Assembly: GCF_001421665.1 (NCBI RefSeq)
Contig: NZ_LMKV01000028.1
Location: 62,857 to 126,856 of the forward strand
Origin: Sphingobium sp. Leaf26
GTDB lineage: Bacteria > Pseudomonadota > Alphaproteobacteria > Sphingomonadales > Sphingomonadaceae
Direction of reading: 5' to 3'
Length of the DNA: 64,000 nucleotides
In this document: in pieces, positions 19,083 to 28,116 of the stretch
Numbering within the stretch: position 1 is the first letter of the stretch
Layout of the letters: every line of letters begins with the position of its first letter
Notes under the pieces: generated by a model
What the model was told of the DNA's origin: nothing
The model's database searches: none
Seen by the model: the letters and a program-made list of their open reading frames with translations, nothing else
Position numbers and translations under genes: made by a program

Positions 19083-20029
19083 CAGCGCCCGTTCGGGTCG
19101 AGGGCGCTGCGGCGGGGCCGATCCGACTTGGGCGGTGGCGCGACCGGAGCGAGCGCGGAGGCGCGCGGTGCGGTGGATGTCGGCGTGGAACGCAGCGCTG
19201 GCGCACCCATGTCCGCCGCGATATCCTGCAACGCGGCGATGCGCTTCTCGGTCGCGGGGTGAGTGGAAAACAGCTCACTCACATGGGTCGGCACGATATA
19301 GAGTTGCGCCGCCGCCGGGTTACGTTCGGCCACCGGATTGGGAATGCGCTCGGCTTGTCCCGCAATCTTGGCGAGCGCCGAAGCGAGCGCCTGCGGATTG
19401 CCACTGATCTCCGCTCCGGCTCGGTCGGCGCCATATTCGCGGGTCCGGCTGATCGCCATCTGCACGATCATCGCGGCAAAGGGGGCGACGATCACCGCCA
19501 GCAGGCTGGCGATCATATTGCCATGCCCGCCTTCCCGGTCGCCGCCGCGAAAGAAGAGGCCGAAATTGGCCAGCATCGAAATGGCGCCGGCAATGGTCGC
19601 CACCATCGTCATGATCAGTGTGTCGCGGTTGCGCACATGACCCAGTTCATGCGCCATCACGCCGGCGACCTCGTCCCGGCTCAGCATCGCCAGCAGGCCG
19701 GAGGTGGCGGCGACGGCGGCATTGTCGGGATTGCGGCCGGTGGCGAAGGCGTTGGGCGCGTCCTGGTCGATGATATAGACGCGCGGCATCGGCAGCCCGG
19801 CCCGCTGCGCCAGGTCGCGGACCAGATTGTAGAAATCGGGCGCGCTCTGCGCATCGACTTCCCGCGCGTCGTGCATGCGCAGCACGATCTTGTCCGCGTT
19901 CCAGAAAGTGAAGAGGTTCATGCCCGCCGCCGCCAGCAGCGCGATGACCGCGCCGCCGCTGCCGCCCAGCGTATAGCCCAGCGCCATGAACAACGCCGTC
20001 AGCGCCGCCAGCAGCATGGTCGTCTTCAT
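19082..20029 (-). CDS. htpX: Membrane zinc metalloprotease HtpX
   Basis: HtpX (family M48) degrades misfolded membrane proteins. The 315-residue protein starts with a membrane anchor ([19 protein letters not shown]) and carries HELGH (H127, E128, H131) with the third ligand region [14 protein letters not shown]. Two further hydrophobic segments fall at about 140-165 and 175-200. The last 45 residues, Pro/Ala/Ser/Arg-rich, look disordered. The start was set at the membrane anchor rather than at an upstream ATG of the same frame. Confidence 0.93.
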   Translation of the reverse strand: MKTTMLLAALTALFMALGYTLGGSGGAVIALLAAAGMNLFTFWNADKIVLRMHDAREVDAQSAPDFYNLVRDLAQRAGLPMPRVYIIDQDAPNAFATGRNPDNAAVAATSGLLAMLSRDEVAGVMAHELGHVRNRDTLIMTMVATIAGAISMLANFGLFFRGGDREGGHGNMIASLLAVIVAPFAAMIVQMAISRTREYGADRAGAEISGNPQALASALAKIAGQAERIPNPVAERNPAAAQLYIVPTHVSELFSTHPATEKRIAALQDIAADMGAPALRSTPTSTAPRASALAPVAPPPKSDRPRRSALDPNGR

Positions 20030-20128
20030 TCCACTCACTTGCACTTCGCTCCTTTGCGGCCCAGATAGCGGCCTCAGCCATGAATATGGGGCGGATCGGC
20101 CCCGTTCGCAATTGAAAGGCCACACGTT

Positions 20129-20302
20129 ATGGGAACCTTCAACGGCAAGCGCCCGGCGCATGTGAAGCCGCCCGCGCATCTCTCCACGAACCCGCCCCTG
20201 CCGCAGGCCGATCCGCTTGATGCGCCCTCGCGCCATCAGGAGGAACTCAGCCCGGTCCGCTATGGCGACTGGGAGCGCAAGGGCATTGCGATCGACTTCT
20301 GA
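20129..20302 (+). CDS. Succinate dehydrogenase assembly factor 4-like protein (DUF1674)
   Basis: A 57-residue protein with the diagnostic C-terminal signature [23 protein letters not shown]4/DUF1674 proteins bind the flavinated SdhA subunit and help assemble succinate dehydrogenase. GAAAGG lies about nine bases before the ATG. It is divergent from htpX. The sdh genes are not in the window. Confidence 0.9.
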   Translation: MGTFNGKRPAHVKPPAHLSTNPPLPQADPLDAPSRHQEELSPVRYGDWERKGIAIDF

Positions 20303-20448
20303 CCCTGAGTTTCTGACGCCATCTGGTATTTCCGCTCACCGTCGATAATGCACGGCTGCCGATGGCCCGTGCCGCACCTGCGGGGAGCCAACACCCCGCG
20401 CTCTGGCCTTTCCTGCCGCAAAGCCTGAAGGCTTAGGGCCTAGAGGAG

Positions 20449-20925
20449 ATGTGGGGCGTGGGTGTGCAATTGGTTTCTGACGTGAGTGCGAAGGCTGTTT
20501 CGGGTTATGCGCCGGAGGATGCGGCGCTGCTGTGCGGAGTCGGGCGGCTCGTGTGCGCCTGGACCATGCTGGAACAGAGTCTGGAGGCGAAGATCGGGCT
20601 GCTGCGGGAGGGGATGGGCGACGTTCGTGTCGTGGGCGCGCGTACCCGGCCCAGCATGGCCAAGCTGATGACCGAACTGCGGACCATGGTGGCGATGCGC
20701 GACCGGCGCAATGCCAGCGCCCTGATGGAAATTTCCGCTATCGAGCGCGACATCCAGCGGATCGACCGCTTCCGCGCCCTCATCATCCAGGGCTTTCACC
20801 GGCCCGAAGACGGCGGCTTCACCTGTCGCGACGGACGCAACAATATCCAGCATATCGCGTTCGAACAACTGGACGGTGAAATCACGGCGCTGGAAAGCGT
20901 TGCCAGCCGTCTGCTCGCTGTCTGA
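20449..20925 (+). CDS. Hypothetical protein
   Basis: A 158-residue, mostly alpha-helical protein with no family recognised. A short conserved-looking core reads WTMLEQSLEAKIGLL and IERDIQRIDRFRALIIQGF. GAGGAG abuts the ATG, which is too close for it; an in-frame GTG nine bases further on would have ideal spacing and may be the real start, giving 155 residues. A GC-rich inverted repeat (GCGGGG ... CCCCGC) lies about 60 bp upstream. Confidence 0.6.
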   Translation: MWGVGVQLVSDVSAKAVSGYAPEDAALLCGVGRLVCAWTMLEQSLEAKIGLLREGMGDVRVVGARTRPSMAKLMTELRTMVAMRDRRNASALMEISAIERDIQRIDRFRALIIQGFHRPEDGGFTCRDGRNNIQHIAFEQLDGEITALESVASRLLAV

Positions 20926-21102
20926 ACAGGATGGTTGGGCGATGGCGCTGTCCGCCATGCCGCTGACCTTCATTATTCAGGCGTTTTTCATCATGCGTCC
21001 TGCGTGATTTCATAATAGTTTAATGTTTGCGCGGCGCTTGACCTTTTTCGTACGGACGGCAATCCAAGGCCGAGCCGCGTGCGCGCAAAGGGGAATCCCA
21101 AC

Positions 21103-21978
21103 TTGACCAAACCGATTCGTAAAGCCGTTTTTCCTGTCGCGGGCCTTGGCACGCGCTTCCTGCCCGCGACCAAGGCGGTGCCCAAGGAATTGCTGCCGGT
21201 GGTGGATCGTCCGCTGATTCAATATGCGGTCGACGAAGCGCGCGAAGCGGGGATCGAGCAGATGATCTTCGTCACCGGGCGCGGCAAAGGCGCGATCGAG
21301 GATTATTTCGACATCGCCTTCGAATGCGAAGTGACGCAGAAGGAGCGCGGCAAGGATCTGTCAGCGCTGGAAGGGACGCGGCTGGACCCCGGCAATGCCG
21401 TCTTCCTGCGCCAGCAGGAGCCGTTGGGCCTGGGCCATGCCATCTGGGTCGCACGCGACATCATCGGCGACGAACCCTTCGCCATCCTGTTGCCGGACGA
21501 GTTCATGAAGGGCGCTCCGGGGCGGGGCTGCATGAAGCAGATGGTCGACGCCTATAATCAGGTCGGCGGCAATCTGGTCTGTGCCCTCGAAATCCCGATG
21601 GAGCAGACGCCCAGCTATGGCGTGATTGACCCCGGCACGCGCGACGGCGTGTTGACGGAAGTGAAGGGGCTGGTCGAAAAGCCCAAGTTCGGCACCGCAC
21701 CGTCCAACCTGATCCTGCCCGGCCGCTACATTCTCCAGCCCGAAGTGATGAAGATCCTGGAAACGCAGGAAAAGGGCGCAGGCGGGGAAATCCAGTTGAC
21801 CGACGCGATGGCTTCGCTGATCGGCAAGCAGCCCTTCCATGGCGTCACCTTCGATGGCCGCCGCTTCGACTGCGGGTCCAAGGCCGGCTATATCGAGGCG
21901 AATCTGGCGCTGGCGCTGGAGCGCCCCGATCTGGGCGAGCATATCCGCGCCTTCGCGACGGACGAACTGGCGCGCTGA
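21103..21978 (+). CDS. galU: UTP-glucose-1-phosphate uridylyltransferase
   Basis: GalU makes UDP-glucose for exopolysaccharide, LPS and other glycans. The nucleotidyltransferase motif VFPVAGLGTRFLPATK is at the N-terminus, with LPVVDRPLIQYAV, LPDEF and VEKP further on. I chose a TTG start because AAAGGGGA lies seven bases before it and the family N-terminus (KPIRKAVFP) follows directly. A GTG eight codons upstream has no ribosome site. The length (291 residues) is normal. Confidence 0.93.
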   Translation: MTKPIRKAVFPVAGLGTRFLPATKAVPKELLPVVDRPLIQYAVDEAREAGIEQMIFVTGRGKGAIEDYFDIAFECEVTQKERGKDLSALEGTRLDPGNAVFLRQQEPLGLGHAIWVARDIIGDEPFAILLPDEFMKGAPGRGCMKQMVDAYNQVGGNLVCALEIPMEQTPSYGVIDPGTRDGVLTEVKGLVEKPKFGTAPSNLILPGRYILQPEVMKILETQEKGAGGEIQLTDAMASLIGKQPFHGVTFDGRRFDCGSKAGYIEANLALALERPDLGEHIRAFATDELAR

Positions 21979-21991
21979 ACCGCGGGCGCGG

Positions 21992-22120
21992 TCAGAAGCC
22001 GAACAGCCGGGCGATCAGCAGCGCAAGGCCCGACAGGGCGATGATGCTGCCGATCGCCAGTTCGGCGGGGTGAACGATCTGCCGGACGGGCACGGCGACG
22101 GCTTTTTCGAGTCTGCTCAT
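21992..22120 (-). CDS. Possible 42-residue single-pass membrane protein
   Basis: A short open frame with a basic/amphipathic N-terminus (MSRLEKAVAVPVRQI) and one hydrophobic segment (LAIGSIIALSGLALLIARLF). It lies convergent to galU, 13 bp past its stop. The ribosome site is weak, so this is a candidate only. Confidence 0.4.
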   Translation of the reverse strand: MSRLEKAVAVPVRQIVHPAELAIGSIIALSGLALLIARLFGF

Positions 22121-22148
22121 GCTGCCGATATGGGTCGCCGATCGCGCT

Positions 22149-22253
22149 TAGAGCATCGTGCGAAAAAGTGGGCACCGGTTTTTCGCTTAAAATGATGCGA
22201 AAACAAAAAACCAGAGCGCGCGACCTGCGTCGGATTTAACGCAGCGCGCTCTA
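22149..22253. repeat. RIME-like palindromic repeat, copy A
   Basis: A 105-bp element bounded by TAGAGC and GCTCTA. It folds into two stem-loops: GCGAAAAA ... TTTTTCGC on the left, and AGAGCGCGC ... GCGCGCTCT on the right with an inner TGCGT ... ACGCA stem. Two further copies with the same order of segments are at about 51.24 and 54.88 kb. It resembles the RIME class of rhizobial intergenic elements. Confidence 0.9.
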
Positions 22254-22296
22254 ATCTCACGCATCCTTCCGTTCAGACTGACCGGTCGGATCGATC

Positions 22297-22334
22297 AAAA
22301 AAGGGCGGCTTTCCGGAAGGAAGCCGCCCTTTTT
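22297..22334. terminator. Rho-independent terminator after ssb
   Basis: A-run, then AAGGGCGGCTT paired with AAGCCGCCCTT and a T-run. On the minus strand it lies 22 bp after the ssb stop. It is symmetrical and could act on both strands. Confidence 0.85.
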
Positions 22335-22356
22335 GCGTCATCGTTGCGCGACAGGA

Positions 22357-22980
22357 TCAGAACGGCACTTCGTCATCCAGATCATTGTCGAAATTGGGGC
22401 TGCCGGCGCGGCTGGCACCGCTGCCGCTATTGCCGCCCTGCGATCGACCACCGCCAAAGCCGCCGCCCTGGTTGCCGCCGCCGCCCGAACCACCGCCGAA
22501 ATCATCATAGTCGCCGCCGCCAAAGCCGCCGGAACCCTGACCACCGCCGTTCCAGTCGCTCACGCCCTGCTGCGCGCGGCCGCCACCGCCGCCGCCATAA
22601 CCGCCGCCCTGGCCGCCACCGCCGCCCGGCGCACCGTCCAGCATGGTCAGCACCGCGCCCGGACCCGACAGCGAGACTTCGGTCGAGTAGCGGTCGTTGC
22701 CCGACTGGTCCTGCCACTTGCGGGTGCGAAGCTGGCCCTCGACATAGATTTTCGAGCCTTTGCGCAGGAAGCGCTCGGCCACGCCGACCAGCCCTTCGCC
22801 ATTGATGACGACGCTGTGCCATTCGGTGCGCTCCTTGCGCTCCCCGGTCATGCGGTCCTTCCAGCTTTCGGACGTGGCGATACGCAGATTGCATATCTTG
22901 CCGCCATTCTGGAAGCTCTTGACCTCCGGGTCGGCACCGAGATTGCCGATCAGAATGACCTTGTTGACCGAGCCTGCCAT
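22357..22980 (-). CDS. ssb: Single-stranded DNA-binding protein
   Basis: SSB protects single-stranded DNA in replication, repair and recombination. The 207-residue protein has an N-terminal OB fold (residues 1-110, starting [19 protein letters not shown]), a Gly-rich, Asn/Gln-containing disordered linker (about 118-195), and the acidic tip DLDDEVPF that recruits partner enzymes. GGAGGAATC precedes the ATG. The glycine linker is long but within the alphaproteobacterial range. Confidence 0.97.
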   Translation of the reverse strand: MAGSVNKVILIGNLGADPEVKSFQNGGKICNLRIATSESWKDRMTGERKERTEWHSVVINGEGLVGVAERFLRKGSKIYVEGQLRTRKWQDQSGNDRYSTEVSLSGPGAVLTMLDGAPGGGGGQGGGYGGGGGGRAQQGVSDWNGGGQGSGGFGGGDYDDFGGGSGGGGNQGGGFGGGRSQGGNSGSGASRAGSPNFDNDLDDEVPF

Positions 22981-23060
22981 GATTCCTCCGAAAGATTAGC
23001 TGGCCCTTATAGCGGCGCGCGCCGGCAAATCCAGCCGGCTCGAAGCGCCATCGCTTCGGC

Positions 23061-24914
23061 TTATCCCAGCCCCAGCGCGACCGCGGTCCAGTAAGTGATA
23101 CCCGCCGCAGCATAGGCCAGCACGAACAGATAGCCGATCATGAATCCGGTCCATTTCCAGCCGGCGGTTTCTCGCCGGGTCACTGCGATGGTGGAAATGC
23201 ACTGCGGCGCGAAGACGAACCAGGCGAGGAAGGCGAGCGCCGTCGCCAGCGACCAGCGCCCCTGCAACCGCTCGCCCAGCCCCTTGTCCAGCGCCTCCAC
23301 ATCATCGGCCGCGTCGATCGCATAGACGGTGGCGATGGCGGACACGGCCACTTCGCGCGCGGCCATGGTCGGCAGCAGGGCCAGGCTGATGTCGCGGTTG
23401 AAACCGATCGGTTCGACCAGCAGATGGATGCCGCCCGCGATCCGGCCGGCGATCGAATATTCGCTCTGGCGCACGCCGTCGGGCGCCTTGGGGAAGCTCA
23501 TCAGCACCCACAGGACGATGTTGGTGAACAGGATGATGGTGCCGGCCCGCTTCAGGAAGATGACCGCGCGCTGCCACAGGCCGATGAGCAGATCCTGCGG
23601 CCGGGGCCACTGATATTTCGGCATTTCCATCAGGAAGCCGCTGCTTTCCCCCTTCGTCACCGTCAGCCGCAGCGCCCAGGCCGCGACCAGCGCGCCGACG
23701 ATGCCGAAGACATAGAGCAGGAACATCACCAGCCCTTGCAAGCCCACGCCCCAGCCGACGGTGCGAGCAGGAATGAAGGCGCTGATGATCAGGCCATAGA
23801 CCGGTAACCGCGCCGAACAGGTCATCAGCGGGGCGATCAGGATCGTGGTCAGCCGGTCCTTGGGATCGGATATGGTGCGCGTCGCCATGATGCCGGGCAC
23901 CGCGCAGGCGAAGGAGGAGAGCAGGGGAATGAAGGCCCGGCCCGACAGGCCGACCCGTGCCATCAGCGAATCCATGATGAAGGCTGCGCGCGCCATATAG
24001 CCGGTCGCTTCCAGCATCAGGATGAAGAAGAAGAGGATCAGGATCTGTGGCAGGAACACGATCACCGCGCCAACGCCGCCGACCACGCCCTGTAACAGGA
24101 AGTCGTGGACGATGCCGGGGGGGAGCGTGTTGGTCACCGCTTCGCCCAGCGCCGTCACCCAGCCTTCCAGCATATCGGCGGGCGCACTCGCCCAGCTAAA
24201 CACGGCCTGGAACATGACGAACAGCAGGGCGAGCAGGATGACGAAGCCGATGACGGGATGCAGCAACATCCGGTCCACCGCCGCAGTCAGCCGCCGCGAA
24301 GGGGTTTCGCGCACGATCGCCGCGCGGGCGATCCGCCGCGCCTCATTGCGGGTCGTATCGAAATCGCCCGCCGGCCGGGCGGTGTAGGGCGCGGGGGCGC
24401 CGTTCATCAGGCCGTCCAGTTCCTGGCGCAGATGATCCAGGCCCCGCTTGCGCACGGCGACCGTCGAGATCACCGGCACGCCCAGCTCACGCGACAGGAT
24501 ATTGGCATCCAGTTCCAGCCCGTCGCGGGTGGCGAGGTCGACCATGTTGAGCGCGACCACCGTGGGCAAGCCCAGTGCGATCAGTTCCAGCGTGAAGCGC
24601 AGATGGTTGTCGAGGTTGGAGGCGTCGACCACGATGACCAGCGCGTCGGGGCGCTTCTCGCCTTCCTGCTTGCCCAGGACGACGTCGCGCGTCACCTGCT
24701 CGTCGGGACTGGTGGGGTCCAGGCTGTAGGTGCCGGGCAGGTCGACCAGTTCGACCGGGCGACCGTCCGACAGGGCCAGCCGCCCCGCCTTGCGCTCCAC
24801 CGTGACGCCCGGATAATTGCCCAGCTTCTGCCGCGCGCCGGTCAGGGCGTTGAACAGCGCGCTCTTGCCGGCGTTGGGATTGCCGACCAGCGCGACCAGC
24901 GGCAGCATACTCAT
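23061..24914 (-). CDS. feoB: Ferrous iron transport protein B
   Basis: FeoB imports Fe2+ across the inner membrane. The 617-residue protein has an N-terminal G domain (G1 GNPNAGKS at 11-18, DLPG switch, NMVD G4) and about ten membrane helices with two Gate regions (SSFACAVPGIMATRTI and TMAAREVAVSAIATVYAI). It is about 150 residues shorter than E. coli FeoB, as in many alphaproteobacteria. The start ATG overlaps the feoA stop (ATGA), so the two are coupled. Confidence 0.96.
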   Translation of the reverse strand: MSMLPLVALVGNPNAGKSALFNALTGARQKLGNYPGVTVERKAGRLALSDGRPVELVDLPGTYSLDPTSPDEQVTRDVVLGKQEGEKRPDALVIVVDASNLDNHLRFTLELIALGLPTVVALNMVDLATRDGLELDANILSRELGVPVISTVAVRKRGLDHLRQELDGLMNGAPAPYTARPAGDFDTTRNEARRIARAAIVRETPSRRLTAAVDRMLLHPVIGFVILLALLFVMFQAVFSWASAPADMLEGWVTALGEAVTNTLPPGIVHDFLLQGVVGGVGAVIVFLPQILILFFFILMLEATGYMARAAFIMDSLMARVGLSGRAFIPLLSSFACAVPGIMATRTISDPKDRLTTILIAPLMTCSARLPVYGLIISAFIPARTVGWGVGLQGLVMFLLYVFGIVGALVAAWALRLTVTKGESSGFLMEMPKYQWPRPQDLLIGLWQRAVIFLKRAGTIILFTNIVLWVLMSFPKAPDGVRQSEYSIAGRIAGGIHLLVEPIGFNRDISLALLPTMAAREVAVSAIATVYAIDAADDVEALDKGLGERLQGRWSLATALAFLAWFVFAPQCISTIAVTRRETAGWKWTGFMIGYLFVLAYAAAGITYWTAVALGLG

Positions 24915-25195
24915 GCCGGTTCGTCCTGCGCCCCGGTATCGGGACCGGTCCGCACCGTGACGGCGGCGGCATGATTGCGCCGCATGGCGATGGTCATGCG
25001 CCCCACCTTGCAGGCGATCGGTCCCTTGCCCAGAAAACCGCCATGATGCAGCGCCTCGACACTGGCGCCTTCGCACAGGCCATATTCGCGCAGGCGCTGG
25101 CCCTCGGACGGGGTGAGGGCGGACCAGTCGATCATGTCGACATAGGCGGGTTGCCTCAGCGGCAGATCGGTCAGGCGCACGGAACGGATACTCAC
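24911..25195 (-). CDS. feoA: Ferrous iron transport protein A
   Basis: FeoA is a small SH3-like cytoplasmic protein needed for FeoB function. Of 94 residues, the core GQRLREYGLCEGASVEALH ... VGRMTIAMRRNHAAAV matches the family fold. It is the first gene of the feoAB operon and overlaps feoB by four bases. A short AT-rich dyad about 20 bp upstream may be the iron-responsive operator. Confidence 0.9.
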   Translation of the reverse strand: MSIRSVRLTDLPLRQPAYVDMIDWSALTPSEGQRLREYGLCEGASVEALHHGGFLGKGPIACKVGRMTIAMRRNHAAAVTVRTGPDTGAQDEPA

Positions 25196-25206
25196 AGGCT
25201 ATTTCT

Positions 25207-25230
25207 GCGACTGATTATCGATAACGACTG
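25207..25230 (-). promoter_or_regulatory. Candidate iron-regulator site upstream of feoA
   Basis: Contains the perfect 10-bp palindrome TTATCGATAA flanked by a direct repeat of GACTG (GCGACTG ... ACGACTG). It lies about 20-30 bp before the feoA start. Fur-type boxes are AT-rich dyads of similar size, but this is not a clear match to a consensus. Confidence 0.4.
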
Positions 25231-25274
25231 CCGAACGCCAGACAAAATACGTTTCTCCCGGATTGCGGGTCTGG

Positions 25275-25940
25275 TCAGATCGCGGGATAGCGCAGCCGGC
25301 CGATGAAGCGCGAGAGGCTGAGATGCTCGCCGCCGCCCACGCCCTTCAGCTTCGCCTTGGCCTTTTCGAACTGCATCACATTCTCGATCCGCCGGGCCAG
25401 GAAGGCGCGGCTGTCGGCATGGCCTTCGCTCTCATCGTCCACGAACACCAGCAGGGTGGCGGCATAGACGGCGGTCAGCGTCGTACGCTTGCTATAATGG
25501 CTGAAGTCGGTGGCGGTATCGCCAGCCGCGCGCCACATGACGTCGGCCGCGCGCCAGCCCAGCTTACCCGCGCGCACCGCATTGGTCGGCAGCGCCAATA
25601 TCGCGACCGCGCGGCGCAGCGCCTCCCGGTCCGGCGCCAGCAGGGCAAGCCGCGCCTCGATCAGCGCGATGATCTTTTTGCGGATCGACAGGGTCGCCAG
25701 TTCGTCCGCCGGCAAGGCCGCGATCATGCCGGCGTCGATGCTGGCGAACCAGGCGTCGATCATGTCGACCGGCCCGTCGGCAAAGGCGAGCGCAGCGATA
25801 TCCGGGTCGATCCCCTTCTCCTGCGCCGCCATCGCCACCGCTTGGGAGCGCCAGCCGTCGAATGCGGCGTGGCGCGGCAGCCGCGGCGCCAGCAGCGCGC
25901 GGATTTCGTCGAGAGTGAGATCGTCCTGTGCTTCGCTCAT
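25275..25940 (-). CDS. COQ9 family protein (ubiquinone biosynthesis)
   Basis: A 221-residue TetR-fold lipid-binding protein. The family signature DFSHYSKRTTLTAVYAATL is at about 165-185, with GWRAADVMWRAAGD before it. COQ9 presents ubiquinone precursors to the hydroxylase COQ7. It is encoded divergently from nothing and stands just after the DMT transporter gene on the same strand (10 bp gap), so the two may share a transcript. Confidence 0.9.
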   Translation of the reverse strand: MSEAQDDLTLDEIRALLAPRLPRHAAFDGWRSQAVAMAAQEKGIDPDIAALAFADGPVDMIDAWFASIDAGMIAALPADELATLSIRKKIIALIEARLALLAPDREALRRAVAILALPTNAVRAGKLGWRAADVMWRAAGDTATDFSHYSKRTTLTAVYAATLLVFVDDESEGHADSRAFLARRIENVMQFEKAKAKLKGVGGGEHLSLSRFIGRLRYPAI

Positions 25941-25950
25941 GGCGCCTTAT

Positions 25951-26832
25951 CTAGGCCCGCGACGGCAGGCGCACAAGCACCAGCGCTGCCGCCACCGCGC
26001 TCATGCCGATCAGATCGACGGGGCCGAGCCATTCGCCGAACAACAGCCAGCCCAGCAATGCGGCTATTGCCGGTTGCAACAGCAGGCTGACGCCGATGAC
26101 CAAGGGCGAAAACCAGCCGATCGCATAGGTCAGCAGCCCTTGTCCGATCACCTGGCTCGACAGCGCCAGCACGATCAGCGGCGTCCAGTCGCCCGGCATC
26201 ACCCGTTCGCCCAGCGCCAGCGCGCACAATAACAGCGCCGGCGCGCTGACCGTGCTGGACATGGCGAGGATCGACCAGCTTTCCAGCCGTCCGCGCACCT
26301 TCTGCACCACCAGCAGATAGGCGGTGTAGAGGATCCCGGCGAGCAGGCAGAGCAGGTCGCCCTTCAGATTGCCGATCGACAGGTCGTAACTGCCGCCCAT
26401 CATGATCAGCGCGCCGATGGCCGCCAGCGTCAGCGCTACGGCCTGCATCCGCTTTGGCTTCTGGCGCAGCACCAGCAGCGCCCAGGCCGGCAGGAACAGG
26501 CCGCTCAGATTGCCGAACACGGTGGCATTGGCGACCTTGGTATAAAGGATGCCCAGATGCCATGCGGCCAGATCCGCCGCGAACAGCACGCCCGCCAGCA
26601 TCAATGCGCCCCATTCTCCGCGCGTCGGCGGCCTGCGGATCAGGCCCGGTCGCGCCAGCAGCAGCAGGAAGGGCAAGGCGATCGCCAGCCGCCAGAAGGC
26701 CGCCGCCACCGGCCCCACATCCGACAGGCGCACCAGCACTGGCCCCAGCGGCAGGATCAGGTTCGCCAGCAACAGCGCCGGAAAGGCGAGGCGCGGCATG
26801 TTTATCGGCGCGGCGGGGGTTGAACTGGCCAT
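25951..26832 (-). CDS. EamA/DMT-family exporter
   Basis: The 293-residue protein has ten predicted membrane segments in two EamA repeats (about 15-145 and 155-288), such as AAAFWRLAIALPFLLLL and GLLTYAIGWFSPLVIGVS. The family exports small metabolites or amino acids; the substrate is unknown. GGGAG lies five bases before the ATG. It is divergent from an Old Yellow Enzyme gene across a perfect 15-bp palindrome, so the two are probably co-regulated. Confidence 0.88.
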   Translation of the reverse strand: MASSTPAAPINMPRLAFPALLLANLILPLGPVLVRLSDVGPVAAAFWRLAIALPFLLLLARPGLIRRPPTRGEWGALMLAGVLFAADLAAWHLGILYTKVANATVFGNLSGLFLPAWALLVLRQKPKRMQAVALTLAAIGALIMMGGSYDLSIGNLKGDLLCLLAGILYTAYLLVVQKVRGRLESWSILAMSSTVSAPALLLCALALGERVMPGDWTPLIVLALSSQVIGQGLLTYAIGWFSPLVIGVSLLLQPAIAALLGWLLFGEWLGPVDLIGMSAVAAALVLVRLPSRA

Positions 26833-26867
26833 GGCGGCTCCCTAGCTGGCTTTCCACAGCAAGTCCC

Positions 26868-26882
26868 GTTGCAAATTGCAAC
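26868..26882. promoter_or_regulatory. Perfect 15-bp palindromic operator between DMT exporter and Old Yellow Enzyme genes
   Basis: GTTGCAA-A-TTGCAAC, 24 bp before the OYE start and 36 bp before the exporter start on the other strand. A symmetric site in a 73-bp divergent promoter region suggests a dimeric repressor controlling both genes. The regulator is not encoded here. Confidence 0.6.
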
Positions 26883-26905
26883 TTTATTACAAGAGAGCCT
26901 TATCG

Positions 26906-28000
26906 ATGACGAGCCTGTTCGATCCGATCCAGCTGGGCGCCGTCAGCGCCGCCAACCGCATTCTGATGGCCCCGCTGACCCGTGGCCGGGCCACCCGCGC
27001 CCATGTGCCGACGCCGATCATGGCCGATTATTATGCGCAACGCGCGTCGGCCGGCCTTATCATAAGCGAGGCGACCGGTATTTCGCAACAGGGGCTGGGC
27101 TGGCCCTATGCGCCGGGCATCTGGTCGGACGAACAGGTCGCCGCGTGGCAGCCGGTGACTCAGGCTGTGCACGACAAGGGCGGCAAGATCATCGTCCAGC
27201 TCTGGCATATGGGCCGCGCCGTGCATAGCGCCGTGACCGGCGAGCAGCCCGTGTCGGCCAGCGCCACCGCCGCGCCGGGCGACGCGCACACCTATGAGGG
27301 CAAGCAGCCCTATGAAACCGCGCGTCCGCTGGCGCTGGAGGAAATCCCCGGCATCATCGACACCTATGTCCGCGCCGCGCATAACGCGATCGCCGCCGGC
27401 TTCGACGGGGTGCAGATCCATGCCGCCAATGGCTATCTGATCGATGAATTTCTGCGCGACAACAGCAATTTCCGCGACGATATCTATGGCGGCAGCGTGG
27501 AAAACCGCGTCCGCCTGCTGCGTGAGGTGACGCAGGCGGTGGTCGATGCCATCGGCGCCGATCGCGTGTCGGTGCGCCTGTCGCCCAATGGCGATTCGCA
27601 GGGCGTGGATGACAGCGATCCCGCGACCCTGTTCGCGGCGGCCGCCGATGTGCTCAATGATATCGGCATCGCCTTCCTCGAACTGCGCGAGCCGGGTCCG
27701 GACGGCACGTTCGGTGCGACCGACGTGCCGCGCCAGTCGCCGCTCATCCGCCAGCATTTCAAGGGGCCGCTGGTGCTGAACAGCGATTATGATGCGCAAC
27801 GCGCACAGGCGGACCTCGCCAGCGGCCTGGCCGACGCGATCAGCTTCGGTCGCCCGCTGATGGCCAATCCCGATCTGGTGGAGCGCTTGCAGGAAGGCGC
27901 GCCGCTCAACCCGCCACAGGCGATGACGACCTGGTACGGTCCGGGCGCCGAGGGCTATACCGACTATCCGACGCTGGAGCAGGAAAAGGCGGCGGCATAG
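26906..28000 (+). CDS. Old Yellow Enzyme-family alkene reductase (NemA-like)
   Basis: A flavin-dependent reductase of electrophilic alkenes, nitro compounds or nitrate esters. The 364-residue TIM barrel begins with SLFDPIQLGAVSAANRILMAP. It carries QLWHMGR (FMN site), QIHAANGYLIDEFL (His/Asn that bind the substrate carbonyl) and the YGGSVENR loop, with ISFGRPLMANPDL near the end. AAGAG lies upstream of the ATG. Other starts ten codons upstream lack these features. Confidence 0.93.
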   Translation: MTSLFDPIQLGAVSAANRILMAPLTRGRATRAHVPTPIMADYYAQRASAGLIISEATGISQQGLGWPYAPGIWSDEQVAAWQPVTQAVHDKGGKIIVQLWHMGRAVHSAVTGEQPVSASATAAPGDAHTYEGKQPYETARPLALEEIPGIIDTYVRAAHNAIAAGFDGVQIHAANGYLIDEFLRDNSNFRDDIYGGSVENRVRLLREVTQAVVDAIGADRVSVRLSPNGDSQGVDDSDPATLFAAAADVLNDIGIAFLELREPGPDGTFGATDVPRQSPLIRQHFKGPLVLNSDYDAQRAQADLASGLADAISFGRPLMANPDLVERLQEGAPLNPPQAMTTWYGPGAEGYTDYPTLEQEKAAA

Positions 28001-28012
28001 AGCGCCATTTCC

Positions 28013-28033
28013 CCCCTCCCTTTTAGGGAGGGG
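28013..28033. repeat. Short CCCCTCCC/GGGAGGGG hairpin
   Basis: An 8-bp perfect stem with a 5-nt loop, directly after the OYE gene. An almost identical hairpin with a 6-nt loop is at 32207-32228. It may act as a transcript 3' end or be a small REP-like element. Confidence 0.6.
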
Positions 28034-28059
28034 CTCATGGCAGGAAACTCCAACCCAAC

Positions 28060-28097
28060 AAAAAAGGGGCGGCTCCACCCGGAGCCGCCCCTTTTTT
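28060..28097. terminator. Bidirectional Rho-independent terminator
   Basis: A perfect 17-bp stem (AAAAAAGGGGCGGCTCC against GGAGCCGCCCCTTTTTT) with an ACCC loop, between the convergent OYE gene and ribH. It works on both strands. Confidence 0.93.
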
Positions 28098-28116
28098 CAT
28101 TCACGGCTCGCGCGGA

